Below, in pieces: positions 56,515 to 64,000 of a stretch of DNA of 64,000 nt. Position 1 is the stretch's first letter. Every line of letters starts with the position of its first letter. The DNA is from Gillisella taibaishanensis (GTDB lineage Bacteria; Pseudomonadota; Alphaproteobacteria; Rhizobiales; Rhizobiaceae), in the NCBI RefSeq assembly GCF_001938985.1, contig NZ_MKIN01000024.1:62407-126406 (forward strand). The letters are read 5' to 3'. Both the position numbers and the translations under genes were made by a program. The notes beneath the pieces were generated by a model that was given only the letters and a program-made list of their open reading frames with translations, did not search any database and had not been told where the DNA came from.

Positions 56515-56933
56515 GGTTTCCTCCGCCAATGAAATCAAATTGATCGGGCGCTTTCGCCTGTTATCTAATTGAAGGACCTAGATAAGTAAACATAGCGGTA
56601 AGGGGCATTTTATGGATTTGCAATTTATCGTCTTTCCAAGCGCTGGATCGCAATCACAACAAAGCAAGCGCCATTTGGGATCGCTGGAACCTCTGCCTAA
56701 ACAGTCGCCATGGCAAAAAAAAGATATGTCATTCGTGCCCGAGGGCGGACTAAAGGTGACGCTTCTTCCCGTTTTCAGAGCCGTTCAACCTAGGGGGTGG
56801 TCTTGCAACGTAAAATAAATTGTTGGCAACGGCACAGGTATTCCGTTTCACTATCCAATTGATTGTTGGGTGTTTAGTGCATCAGTTGTACAACGGACGA
56901 TGAAGAAATTTTTTGAAGTGAGGGGGTTTTAAA
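56515..56933. other. Divergent intergenic region inside glycan cluster
   Basis: About 420 bp separating the leftward unknown gene from the rightward sulfotransferase. Two divergent promoters are expected here but none stands out. A 68-codon rightward frame at 56612-56818 has an AAGGGG ribosome site. Confidence 0.45.
56612..56818 (+). CDS. Possible small protein, unknown
   Basis: 68 codons starting ATGGATTTGC after AAGGGG (56600-56605). The product (LQFIVFPSAGSQSQQSKRHL, later LPVFRAVQPRG) matches nothing I recognise. It is listed because of its ribosome site and could be spurious or a remnant. Confidence 0.25.
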   Translation: MDLQFIVFPSAGSQSQQSKRHLGSLEPLPKQSPWQKKDMSFVPEGGLKVTLLPVFRAVQPRGWSCNVK

Positions 56934-57974
56934 ATGTCAATTAGTACGGGTTACAGAGTTGGGAACTGGGGAGTTCAATGCTGCATAGACACTACGGAAC
57001 AGGCTTTGGAATGGCCGATCGTTGAATTTCAAGGGTGGACAGCATTTCATGGTGGGCAAGAGGAGACTGAGATCTACTTAAATGGGGCAAAAGCCGGAGC
57101 TGTGAGCTTTAGTGCCAGACCGGACGTCGAGGCGGCTATGGGCGCTGGATGGGTAGCAGTCGGCTGGAGCACAGCTTTTGACATCGAACAAAGTGCACGT
57201 GATAACGGGCAGGCACTGGTTCTGGAGGTGCGTGTTCGACAGCAAGTCATTGCTCGAAAATGCTTCCGGTACAAAGGACGCTTCGATGTCACGCCATCGC
57301 CACTTAAGATCGTCCTTCATATGCCAAAAACGGGCGGAACCAGCCTGCGTATGGCACTTGAAGAGCACCGACAGTCCCTCTTCTTGTTGCCGCTTTACAA
57401 CGGCGACTTCACTAAAATAAATGGGCTGTCATCATCCTCTATTGATAAGGTTGATGTGGTCTTCGGGCATACAAGCTATGGCCTTCACGAGCACATTGCG
57501 CGTGCTGTGTCATATATGACTGTATTGCGTAACCCGTACGACTTTGTCTCGTCACTCTACTTTTTTGCTAAGTACATTCAGCAGGATGCCGAGATGCTGA
57601 CCGCCTCAAGCATCACAGAGGCGTTGGAAAAAGTGAGACGTCCCGAGTTCGACAACTACTACACAAGAGCGATCGCAGGACTAGCTGCAGAGTTGCCCGT
57701 TACGGATGAACATCTCGAGAAGGCTATTTCCAATATCGACTCACATTTCTCTTTCGTCGGACTGGCTGAACGTCCTCGGGAAAGCTTGAAGAGGTTCAGC
57801 TGCATTTTTGGGCTGCCGCTTTCGTACATGAAGGAAAATGTAACCCCAGATATTGTCGAGCGAGAGTTTGTTGACCCAATGCAAGCCAATCAAGCAATCC
57901 GTGAGCATGTTCGACTTGATCTCAAGCTCTATCAGTACGTTGTAAAAAAATTCTGGAATATGGAGATCGGATAG
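56934..57974 (+). CDS. Sulfotransferase-family protein
   Basis: A 346-residue protein. After an N-terminal beta-rich region (about 1-120), residues about 122-145 give the PAPS 5'-phosphate loop LKIVLHMPKTGGTSLRMALE, followed by VFGHTSYGLHEH and the 3'-phosphate binding segment MTVLRNPYDFVSSLYFF. These are the marks of carbohydrate sulfotransferases that move sulfate from PAPS to a glycan. It reads opposite to the rest of the cluster, has GAGGGGG before its ATG, and lacks a signal peptide. The N-terminal extra domain is unexplained. Confidence 0.85.
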   Translation: MSISTGYRVGNWGVQCCIDTTEQALEWPIVEFQGWTAFHGGQEETEIYLNGAKAGAVSFSARPDVEAAMGAGWVAVGWSTAFDIEQSARDNGQALVLEVRVRQQVIARKCFRYKGRFDVTPSPLKIVLHMPKTGGTSLRMALEEHRQSLFLLPLYNGDFTKINGLSSSSIDKVDVVFGHTSYGLHEHIARAVSYMTVLRNPYDFVSSLYFFAKYIQQDAEMLTASSITEALEKVRRPEFDNYYTRAIAGLAAELPVTDEHLEKAISNIDSHFSFVGLAERPRESLKRFSCIFGLPLSYMKENVTPDIVEREFVDPMQANQAIREHVRLDLKLYQYVVKKFWNMEIG

Positions 57975-58078
57975 CTCTTGTTTCCAGAAGGGATTGCTGA
58001 GTTAGCCATTAAGTTACAGATCAGTGCGGCGTTCGGGATCCGGGCGCCGCACTGCCGTAATAAGTACCAAACACCTGA

Positions 58079-59857
58079 TCAACCGCCTTTGGTAGCAAGT
58101 AAGTCAAAGTTCTTGGAACTCCCCCACGCATCAAAATTCTTCACATTCCGAAATTTAGATAATTCTTCCGTAGATGCGGTAGATAAGTACGTGACGAAAG
58201 GTTGAACCGCTTCCATAGGCGGGATTTCCAAACCTACCTTGAGATGGACGTCTCGGTATCTTTCGTTAAACAATCTCATACCGCGCATTAACGATGGACT
58301 GGCCGTATTTTTTACCTCGGTTAGCGATCTACCCGTATCTAGTACAAAGCCAATGTCTTTTTGCGCAGGATCGTAGGAATAGCCGATCACCGACGCATGA
58401 GGCGCTGTGAACATTAGTTCAGCTATAACACGATTTTCATATATTGCCGCTATTTCGCCCTCAGAAAGAGTCTCGCTGTTCAGCAAGCTTTTCATATTGA
58501 GCTCTTGGCTGCGCTTTATACGTTCAGGTGTATCTACAAGACATAAAAAATATCCGGTCAACTCAACGTCAAACATGCCGGAAAGAGCACGTGAAAGTGC
58601 TTCCAGCGTAGTTCCTGACCAACCGACATCGACCAAGCCAACTTTCATGCCTTGTTTAACACCAAGACTAAGAAGGTAATTAAATAAGGCCTTCCTGTTT
58701 TCTGCTGCTCTTTTAATGATAGTCCACTTATATGACACCAGAAAATCAAGAAGCGTGCCGAAATTTTCTTCCGTTATTGGTATATCATCGCCAAGGCCGA
58801 TGTCTTTAAGCAGTCCCTGTGATGGGCACTCAACGTCGATGCGCTCCAATATTTCATGCGTGCTCAAACCGAAGCATCCGGACACCAGAAATGGCAGAAA
58901 GTCTATAAAGTTCTCAACCGTTATCGCGCTCATGTTGAACGCGGTTCTAGACCCTTTGAAATAATTCGATTGTATGGAATGTTTTTCAAATATCCCCTTG
59001 CCCACTTCATTTAATATGAAGCCGTCACGTGAGATGAACAGAAGGTTGTCAATTTCGTCTTTCTTCGCTTCGGTCTCTAGAAACGCTGAAAACGCAGATA
59101 ATGCAGGGCCGCCGTAATTGAAACCCACCTCTTCGTATTCATCCGAAAAATCTGGCTTTGTCGTTCTGTAAAGAGAATACGCTAGAGATTCAGAGAACAT
59201 GGCTGGTGTCTTCGGTTCGTGGCGCGATTCAACATAATGGAATGTGTTGAACGATTTCTCTCTCGCCCGTTCAACATCGGAACGTAAACTGTCACCGACA
59301 TGAAGCATCCGGGTTGGTTCGACCCCCAAGGAGAGTGCCGCCAAAGAGAAAATTTCTCCACTATCACGTTTGGTCGCGTTCAACTCAGCGGAAACGAAAA
59401 CCTCGTCAAATTCCAAGTTATGACGTGCAAGCACCCTTTCAAAGAAGCTTTTCGGGAGATACATGTCTGAGATAATTGCTACTTTCTTTTTCTCCCGGCA
59501 ATATTTGTAGAACTCGACGATTTCTTCATTGGGCTGCAGAAGAATTTCTTCCAACTCAATTTCGAAATCTCTTACCTTCTGCTTAGTAAGCGTAGGTAGA
59601 TCGAAACAATCGTAAATATCCGTGAACAAAATTTCCTTTCGGTTTTCAGCGTGCATTTTTGCGAAGCCTAACCTCTGAGCGTTCTGACGTGCTTCGCGAA
59701 AGTTTTTTATTTGGAATTTACGGCCAATTCCATCAAATATGTCTTCAGGATCTCGAAGAGGCCTGACAAATAGGGTGTCGAAAAAGTCGAACGTAACAGC
59801 GTCGATAGAATCTTGTAATTTGCTGTACTCCGAAAAAATATCGAACTGATCGTTCAA
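58079..59857 (-). CDS. HAD-superfamily hydrolase of the COG5610 type
   Basis: A 592-residue protein. Residues about 18-230 form a HAD hydrolase: motif I TFDFFDTLFVRP, motif II IISDMYLPKSFFERVL and motif IV MLHVGDSLRSDVE. The remaining 360 residues form a larger unassigned domain with SRDGFILNEVGKGIFEK and VGLVDVGWSGTTLEALSRAL. COG5610 proteins occur in capsule and O-antigen loci next to glycosyltransferases. The start is TTG 59857, supported by GGAGA upstream. It has no signal peptide. Confidence 0.8.
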   Translation of the reverse strand: MNDQFDIFSEYSKLQDSIDAVTFDFFDTLFVRPLRDPEDIFDGIGRKFQIKNFREARQNAQRLGFAKMHAENRKEILFTDIYDCFDLPTLTKQKVRDFEIELEEILLQPNEEIVEFYKYCREKKKVAIISDMYLPKSFFERVLARHNLEFDEVFVSAELNATKRDSGEIFSLAALSLGVEPTRMLHVGDSLRSDVERAREKSFNTFHYVESRHEPKTPAMFSESLAYSLYRTTKPDFSDEYEEVGFNYGGPALSAFSAFLETEAKKDEIDNLLFISRDGFILNEVGKGIFEKHSIQSNYFKGSRTAFNMSAITVENFIDFLPFLVSGCFGLSTHEILERIDVECPSQGLLKDIGLGDDIPITEENFGTLLDFLVSYKWTIIKRAAENRKALFNYLLSLGVKQGMKVGLVDVGWSGTTLEALSRALSGMFDVELTGYFLCLVDTPERIKRSQELNMKSLLNSETLSEGEIAAIYENRVIAELMFTAPHASVIGYSYDPAQKDIGFVLDTGRSLTEVKNTASPSLMRGMRLFNERYRDVHLKVGLEIPPMEAVQPFVTYLSTASTEELSKFRNVKNFDAWGSSKNFDLLATKGG

Positions 59858-59920
59858 AACTGTGTTCTCCTGCTTTTACAACTACTCGAACTTCCGAGTG
59901 AGATCCCTATTCATGTCGAG

Positions 59921-62335
59921 CTAAAACGGCCTCCATTTCGTTGATAAATCAAACTGAATATCCAAGGGATGCATGTTGACGTTGTAGTAGGGGTCATGCT
60001 GGAAAAAATCAGGATGTTTGGTGTAAAGATTGTGTTTCTCCTGCTTTAGCCTTTCAAATTTCTCTGAATTTTCGTGATCAATACCACGGGATACAGATTC
60101 ATGGTGGATAAGCTGAACGAAAGGAAGATTGACATTGTGCCAGCCGGCCTTCTTTAGCCGGAAGCACAGGTCTATATCGTTATAGGCGACCGGAAACTCT
60201 TCGTCGAACCCGCCGATCTTCCAAAATTTCCTTTTCTCGACGGCCATCAACGCACCGGTGACTGCGAGCCAGTTGTAAGGCAACACGGACCGACCAAAAT
60301 ATCCTGTAAAATTGGGGGCTTGCCTTGAGAAGGCATGGCACGGGCCGGGTTCCAGATTCAATATCCCGTTATGCTGAATGGAGTTTTCTTCGCCGTAGAG
60401 AAGTTTGGCTCCCACAGCGCCGGTATGCTCAAGCTGCGCTTGTCCCGCCAAGGCGCCCAACCAACCGCCCTCCAAAATCTCAGTGTCATCATTCAAGAAG
60501 ACATAAACATCACCAGACGCCTTATGCGCTCCAAAATTACATAATTCCGAGAAATTAAAGGGTTTATCCAAAGTCAATAAATTAATTGACGGATTTTTAT
60601 CGGCTTCTTTTAGATATTTTATCGTCTCTGAATCTGTCGATCCGTTATCTACGACGTTTATTTCATAATTTTTGTATTCTGTTTGGCGAAGGATGCTTGA
60701 GATGCACTTTGAAAGATAAGGGAAATTATTCTTCGAGGGAATGACAATTGAAATGAGTGTATTCGGTTTGGGTAGGTAGACTGGTGCATAGTGATTTGGC
60801 AGTTCGTCAATGTGCTTCATCGAACCTGCATGACCTCGCCGGCTAAGCGCATGGTCTCTGGCGAGTCTACCGTGCTCGACAGCTTTAGGTTTGGCATTTA
60901 GATCAGCTGCTATTGAATTGGGAATTATTCTCCAATGGTAGAGCACCTTGGCGATGTGCTCAATTCTTGAAGCTTTTTCGGTCACCTTTAGGATGAAATC
61001 CCAGTCTTGTGCTCCATCCAATTCGGGAACAAGTGGGCCGGCTTCAATTGCCAGAGAACGTTTTACGCATGACACGTGACAGGTGTACATCGTTGACATA
61101 AGGGTGTCTGGAGACCAGTCCGGCTTAAAGAATGGCTGCACAAAATTCCCATATTCGTCGAGTTTGTCCTCGTCTGAGTAAACAAAATCCGCCTTTGTTG
61201 CGTGAATTCGCCGGGCTAGCTCATACAGGCAATCAACGGTCAACTCGTCGTCGTGATCGAGAAAAACGATGTATTCGCCGGTGGCTGCTGCTATGCCAAT
61301 ATTGGTCGCTCCAGCAATCCCCGTGTTCGTCGCAGTGTTGATCACTTTTATGCGGGGGTCCTGCCGACTAATTCGCGTAAGATCAGAGGTGACGCGCGCT
61401 TCCGTGCTACAATCGTTTACGAAAATGACTTCCCAGTTGTCGTACCACTGAAGTTTGACACTCTCGTACGCCTTATCTAACAGGCCGGGCGGTGTGTTGT
61501 AGACTGGCACGATAACGCTGAACTTTACGTGAGCAGCGTGTTCACGGATGAATTCTTGGGCGGACTGAAGCGGTCGCAGCGGAATATATGTGTACGGCGT
61601 CCGTTCAGTGGAGATCGAGTAGGAGTTTTTGTCTGGGCTGAAACCTATGTAAGTGCCCGGGCGTTCGTTTACCGGCGGGCGCCAAGATTGGCCCTCGGCG
61701 ATACCGTAACGGACATAATGCTGAATTGCGGTGAGGTTTGCGGCTGCTATGTCCGGCCGAAGCTTTTGATACCATTCAGCATTAAAGAAGCGGTTGGGCA
61801 TGCGGCCTTCGTCCACACCGTGCCGCAAGAAATGTAGAAGAGGATCAATTCCTAGGCGCCTGACGTCAGGGTTATTTTCGCGATACCAACCTGTATCAAA
61901 AAAGGGATGAGGGCTTCGCGCTTCTCGATGGCCGTTCTTTATGTAGTGGGTAAGGGGAGATATACCCTTCTGTTTAACATCTGGATATGCTTCGAGATAA
62001 AAATCGGTGGAGAATAGAACGTTCGGGTTGCGCCCCTCCTTTTCACCGTATTTCTTGAAATGGAACCACGGGTTGATCCCGGCTAGTCCGACATCCGGAT
62101 AGGTATCAGCGTACCAGACTTTGTCAAAGAGCTTAGGGGCAGGACCGAATCGCAGCGCGTCGATGCAGAAAAGGATCGGCTTGGCTATGCGAAAAAATAT
62201 ATTTTGGTTAAGTCTTTTCCTCAGAATGCTAATATTACTTTGAATTTCATTCACTTTTGCGTTTAATTTGTTTATTTCTGATTTTGCGTTCTCTAATTCT
62301 GCAAGAATAGTTTCAATATTTTCTGATTTCTTCAT
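59921..62335 (-). CDS. Two-domain GT2 glycosyltransferase with N-terminal repeats
   Basis: An 804-residue protein. Residues 1-45 are a coiled coil (ETILAELENAKSEINKLNAK). Four repeats about 38 residues apart follow (near residues 74, 111, 150, 188), each of the form WY...YPDV...GI.P..H....G..EGR.P. Two GT2 catalytic domains come next: SVIVPVYNTP with FLDHDDE near residue 365, and ISIVIPSKNN with FLNDDTE. Each DxD-type motif binds metal and an NDP-sugar, so the protein may add two sugars in turn. ATG 62335 is preferred over a TTG 54 nt upstream. It is the first gene of the leftward set at the island's right end. Confidence 0.9.
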   Translation of the reverse strand: MKKSENIETILAELENAKSEINKLNAKVNEIQSNISILRKRLNQNIFFRIAKPILFCIDALRFGPAPKLFDKVWYADTYPDVGLAGINPWFHFKKYGEKEGRNPNVLFSTDFYLEAYPDVKQKGISPLTHYIKNGHREARSPHPFFDTGWYRENNPDVRRLGIDPLLHFLRHGVDEGRMPNRFFNAEWYQKLRPDIAAANLTAIQHYVRYGIAEGQSWRPPVNERPGTYIGFSPDKNSYSISTERTPYTYIPLRPLQSAQEFIREHAAHVKFSVIVPVYNTPPGLLDKAYESVKLQWYDNWEVIFVNDCSTEARVTSDLTRISRQDPRIKVINTATNTGIAGATNIGIAAATGEYIVFLDHDDELTVDCLYELARRIHATKADFVYSDEDKLDEYGNFVQPFFKPDWSPDTLMSTMYTCHVSCVKRSLAIEAGPLVPELDGAQDWDFILKVTEKASRIEHIAKVLYHWRIIPNSIAADLNAKPKAVEHGRLARDHALSRRGHAGSMKHIDELPNHYAPVYLPKPNTLISIVIPSKNNFPYLSKCISSILRQTEYKNYEINVVDNGSTDSETIKYLKEADKNPSINLLTLDKPFNFSELCNFGAHKASGDVYVFLNDDTEILEGGWLGALAGQAQLEHTGAVGAKLLYGEENSIQHNGILNLEPGPCHAFSRQAPNFTGYFGRSVLPYNWLAVTGALMAVEKRKFWKIGGFDEEFPVAYNDIDLCFRLKKAGWHNVNLPFVQLIHHESVSRGIDHENSEKFERLKQEKHNLYTKHPDFFQHDPYYNVNMHPLDIQFDLSTKWRPF

Positions 62336-62635
62336 AGGAATTCCGATTTTCTTGTCTTTCTTGCAGTGGACGCAAATGAGAAATTCCAATCGAGCACCGC
62401 AGCTTGAGAGTTGCGAGGTAGTTTACCAGCGCTGAGCAACCTTCGCTGTCCGGCGGTAATCTGATTGGGTCCAAATGCTTCGTTCGTCTGGGGCTACTAT
62501 CTAATCGTGTTTGGATTATGAGTAAATTTTTTTTTGGCAAGGCGGCTTAGATCGGCACGTCTTGTAAACAGTTATTCGGATATGTGCGAAAGAAGACGCT
62601 TAATCGCACACTTCAGCCGCTCGGCGCTTTAGAAG

Positions 62636-62698
62636 TGTGGGACAGGTGGGCTCGAAGTTATTGTTTTTCCATAATGCGTAAATGCGCGACGTGGGACA
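62636..62698 (+). repeat. CGTGGGACA-type 9-mers inside attR, possible integrase arm sites
   Basis: TGTGGGACA at 62636-62644 and CGTGGGACA at 62690-62698, 45-107 bp inside the right attachment core. The second is identical to the one at 19028-19036. Confidence 0.5.
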
Positions 62699-62742
62699 CC
62701 GGCGTGCCTAATGATAAAGGCATTCTCATTAGGTTACATTCG

Positions 62743-62779
62743 TCTCGACTGCACCAAAGAACCCGGCTTTAGGCCGGGT
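62743..62779 (+). repeat. attR: right copy of island attachment repeat
   Basis: TCTCGACTGCACCAAAG ... GGCCGGGT, 36 of 37 bases identical to 18938-18974. Weaker similarity to the tRNA T-arm continues leftward (GTTACATTCG against GTTCGAGTCT). Confidence 0.85.
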
Positions 62780-62858
62780 CTTTTGTCATCTAGATGTGCA
62801 AAGGGCAGGGAATAACGTTGTCGCTGCCTGCCTCGTTTCTAACCTTGATGTCTACATG

Positions 62859-63353
62859 TCAATCATCGTCCGGCTGGTGAGCGTCGACGCCTACAGCTTC
62901 GATTTCGTTGATGACGTGGCGTACGCCGGGGACGCTTAGCGCCAGACGCACGGCCATGCGCATTTCTTCATTGGTGTCGACCATGCCCCCGAGGGTGGCT
63001 GTGTGGCCATCTACGCTGATTTCGACGTTGTCGAGCATCAAGTCGGAGGCTTCGAATCGTTCCGCGATGCGGTTTTCCACGTCGTCGCTGTCTTCGCGAC
63101 CGATCGTGTCAGGTCCCAGTCCGTCCTTGAGAGGCTCTTCCTCGCCAGTGGCGTCAACTCCGTCAATACGGAAACCCTGATTGGGATCGCGGTCAAAGTT
63201 GCCGGCGGTTTCACCATAGGCGCGGTTTTCGGGCGCTTCGGATGCGGCGCCGGGCGTGTCCGAATAAGGCCAGCCGTCGCGCAGGTCGCGTTCTTCCAAA
63301 TCGCGCAGCTCGTCTTCAGTCGAGGTAGCATTGTCGTGTTTTGCAAAGATCAT
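62859..63353 (-). CDS. BON-domain protein
   Basis: A 164-residue protein. The first 85 residues are acidic and low-complexity (STEDELRDLEERDLRDGWPY). Residues about 90-155 form a BON domain: DVENRIAERFEASDLMLDNV, VDGHTATLGGMVDTNEEMRM and ALSVPGVRHVINEIEAVG. BON domains bind phospholipid or other partners and occur in stress proteins. There is no signal peptide. ATG 63353 follows AAGGAGAA. It is downstream of the deformylase-like gene in the same direction. Confidence 0.88.
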   Translation of the reverse strand: MIFAKHDNATSTEDELRDLEERDLRDGWPYSDTPGAASEAPENRAYGETAGNFDRDPNQGFRIDGVDATGEEEPLKDGLGPDTIGREDSDDVENRIAERFEASDLMLDNVEISVDGHTATLGGMVDTNEEMRMAVRLALSVPGVRHVINEIEAVGVDAHQPDDD

Positions 63354-63529
63354 GGCACGTTCTCCTTGTCTCTCTGAGAAATCAACGTTCCAGGCGTGAT
63401 TTAGTTCACGCGAGGCGCGAAAGGACGTCTGCCGTACGGTTAAGTCCAAGCGGGGCAGATCCACGCGCAACAGAAAATAAGGGACAAAGTGGCTGACCGG
63501 CGGCGCCCGCCGGTCGAGCAGGAAGCGCC

Positions 63530-64000
63530 TTAGGCGCGCTCCGCCTTCTGCCATTTCTTCAGCAGTCGCTCGCGTTTGAGGCGAGACAAGCGATTGATCC
63601 AGAACTGGCCGTTCAGCTGGTCGATTTCATGCTGCATGCAAATCGCAGGGAAATCCTCGAGATCTTCCTCGCGCCATTCACCGCCCAAGGTCTGATAGCG
63701 CATCGAGATCCGGCGTGGCCGTGTGACGGTCTCGACCATGCCAGGCATGCAGACGCTGCCTTCCTGATGGTCCATGACATCGTTCGAAACGGTCAGGAGC
63801 TCCGGATTGACATAGTCGCGGCGGCCGCCGAGTTCGGGCAGATCGAGGATGACGAGACGGATAAGCCTGCCGACATGGGCAGCCGTGATGCCGACGCCGG
63901 GTGCGGCGCGCATGGTCAGGTAGAGCGCGTCGGCAAATTGCTGCAAGCCGTCGTCAAAAGACCTAACGGCCTCGCAGTGTGAGGCCAGTACCGGGTGAGG
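63530..64000 (-). CDS. Peptide deformylase-like protein, N-terminus cut by window edge
   Basis: The frame is open from the window end to 63530 (157 residues visible, about ten N-terminal residues missing). The fold matches peptide deformylase: PHPVLASHCEAVRSFDDGL at the visible start and YVNPELLTVS. Canonical motifs are altered: motif 1 is GVGITAAHVG (usually ending in Gln), motif 2 is EGSVCMPG instead of EGCLS, and motif 3 is QHEIDQLNG where the second metal His is Gln. Two of three metal ligands therefore look changed. It may be an inactive or repurposed paralogue; a canonical def should exist elsewhere. Confidence 0.85.
   Translation of the reverse strand, partial: PHPVLASHCEAVRSFDDGLQQFADALYLTMRAAPGVGITAAHVGRLIRLVILDLPELGGRRDYVNPELLTVSNDVMDHQEGSVCMPGMVETVTRPRRISMRYQTLGGEWREEDLEDFPAICMQHEIDQLNGQFWINRLSRLKRERLLKKWQKAERA

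Larger units (their letters stand above)
18938..62779. mobile_element. tRNA-Leu-integrated genomic island (about 43.8 kb) containing glycan genes and a prophage
   Basis: It is bounded by the 37-bp direct repeat derived from the tRNA-Leu 3' end, with a tyrosine recombinase gene 1.1 kb inside the left end. Outer segments 19.0-20.05 and 50.9-62.7 kb are AT-rich and carry surface-polysaccharide genes; the middle is a GC-richer prophage. Core housekeeping genes resume immediately outside both ends. Whether one integrase moves the whole unit, or the phage inserted into an older island, is not resolved. Confidence 0.8.
62336..62858. other. Right island end and junction with the core chromosome
   Basis: No convincing gene. 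It contains the arm-like 9-mers (62636-62698), the right attachment copy (62743-62779) and then core sequence leading to the BON gene. Promoters for the leftward glycan genes presumably lie near 62400-62550. Confidence 0.5.

Noticed and set aside
62584..62772. Open frame crossing the right attachment repeat
   Set aside because: It runs through the att core and terminator hairpin and lacks a ribosome site.

Overview
The window looks like the chromosome of an alphaproteobacterium of the Rhizobiaceae (Rhizobium/Agrobacterium/Allorhizobium type). The signs are moderately high GC in the housekeeping genes, the purL-bolA-grxD gene order, a consensus-like TTGACA promoter in front of rpsD, a CCA-encoding tRNA gene, and phage genes of the kinds seen in rhizobial prophages and gene transfer agents. 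Species cannot be fixed from the sequence alone.

Left core region (1-18950): pepT (cut by the window edge), a beta-carbonic anhydrase/SulP transporter pair, a TerC membrane protein, rpsD with its own promoter and hairpin leader, glutaminase, a YdjC/ChbG-like protein, ttcA, two tandem inositol-monophosphatase paralogues, a Bcr/CflA-type exporter, the purL-bolA-small ORF-grxD block, a J-domain protein, a small XRE-like regulator, lipB and tRNA-Leu(GAG).

Island (18938-62779): 37 bp containing the 3' end of tRNA-Leu and its terminator are repeated, with one mismatch, about 43.8 kb downstream. That is the signature of a tRNA-integrated element. Copies of a CGTGGGACA-type 9-mer lie just inside both ends. 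The island is a mosaic. Its two outer parts (19.0-20.05 kb and 50.9-62.7 kb) are visibly AT-richer and carry cell-surface glycan genes: a KpsM-like ABC permease at the left, and at the right three related nucleotidyltransferase-like domains in two genes, a HAD phosphatase, a GDPD-like phosphodiesterase, a large unknown protein, a sulfotransferase, a HAD/COG5610-type protein and a two-domain GT2 glycosyltransferase. Between them is a GC-rich, apparently complete siphovirus-type prophage (about 20.06-50.89 kb). It has a tyrosine integrase, a CI-like repressor with a TGAAAG-N5-CTTTCA operator family, a small Cro/YdaS-like protein, a ParB-like/MT-A70 methyltransferase fusion, a replication protein whose gene contains iterons (probable origin), a NusG-like factor followed by a terminator, HNH endonuclease, terminase, portal, protease, HK97-type capsid, connectors, tail tube, tape measure, tail tip, fibres and a lysis cassette with a nested Rz/Rz1 pair. 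A PAS/HWE histidine kinase sits on the opposite strand between HNH and terminase.

How it fits together: the phage genes form a lysogeny switch, an early replication block, a NusG-like early-to-late step, and then one long rightward late operon of head, tail and lysis genes with many 4-nt stop/start overlaps. The flanking glycan genes probably alter the host surface. In a circularised element they would lie next to each other across the attachment site. Whether they are phage cargo or an older island into which the phage inserted cannot be settled here. Right core region (62780-64000): a BON-domain protein and a peptide-deformylase-like gene that has lost canonical metal-ligand residues.
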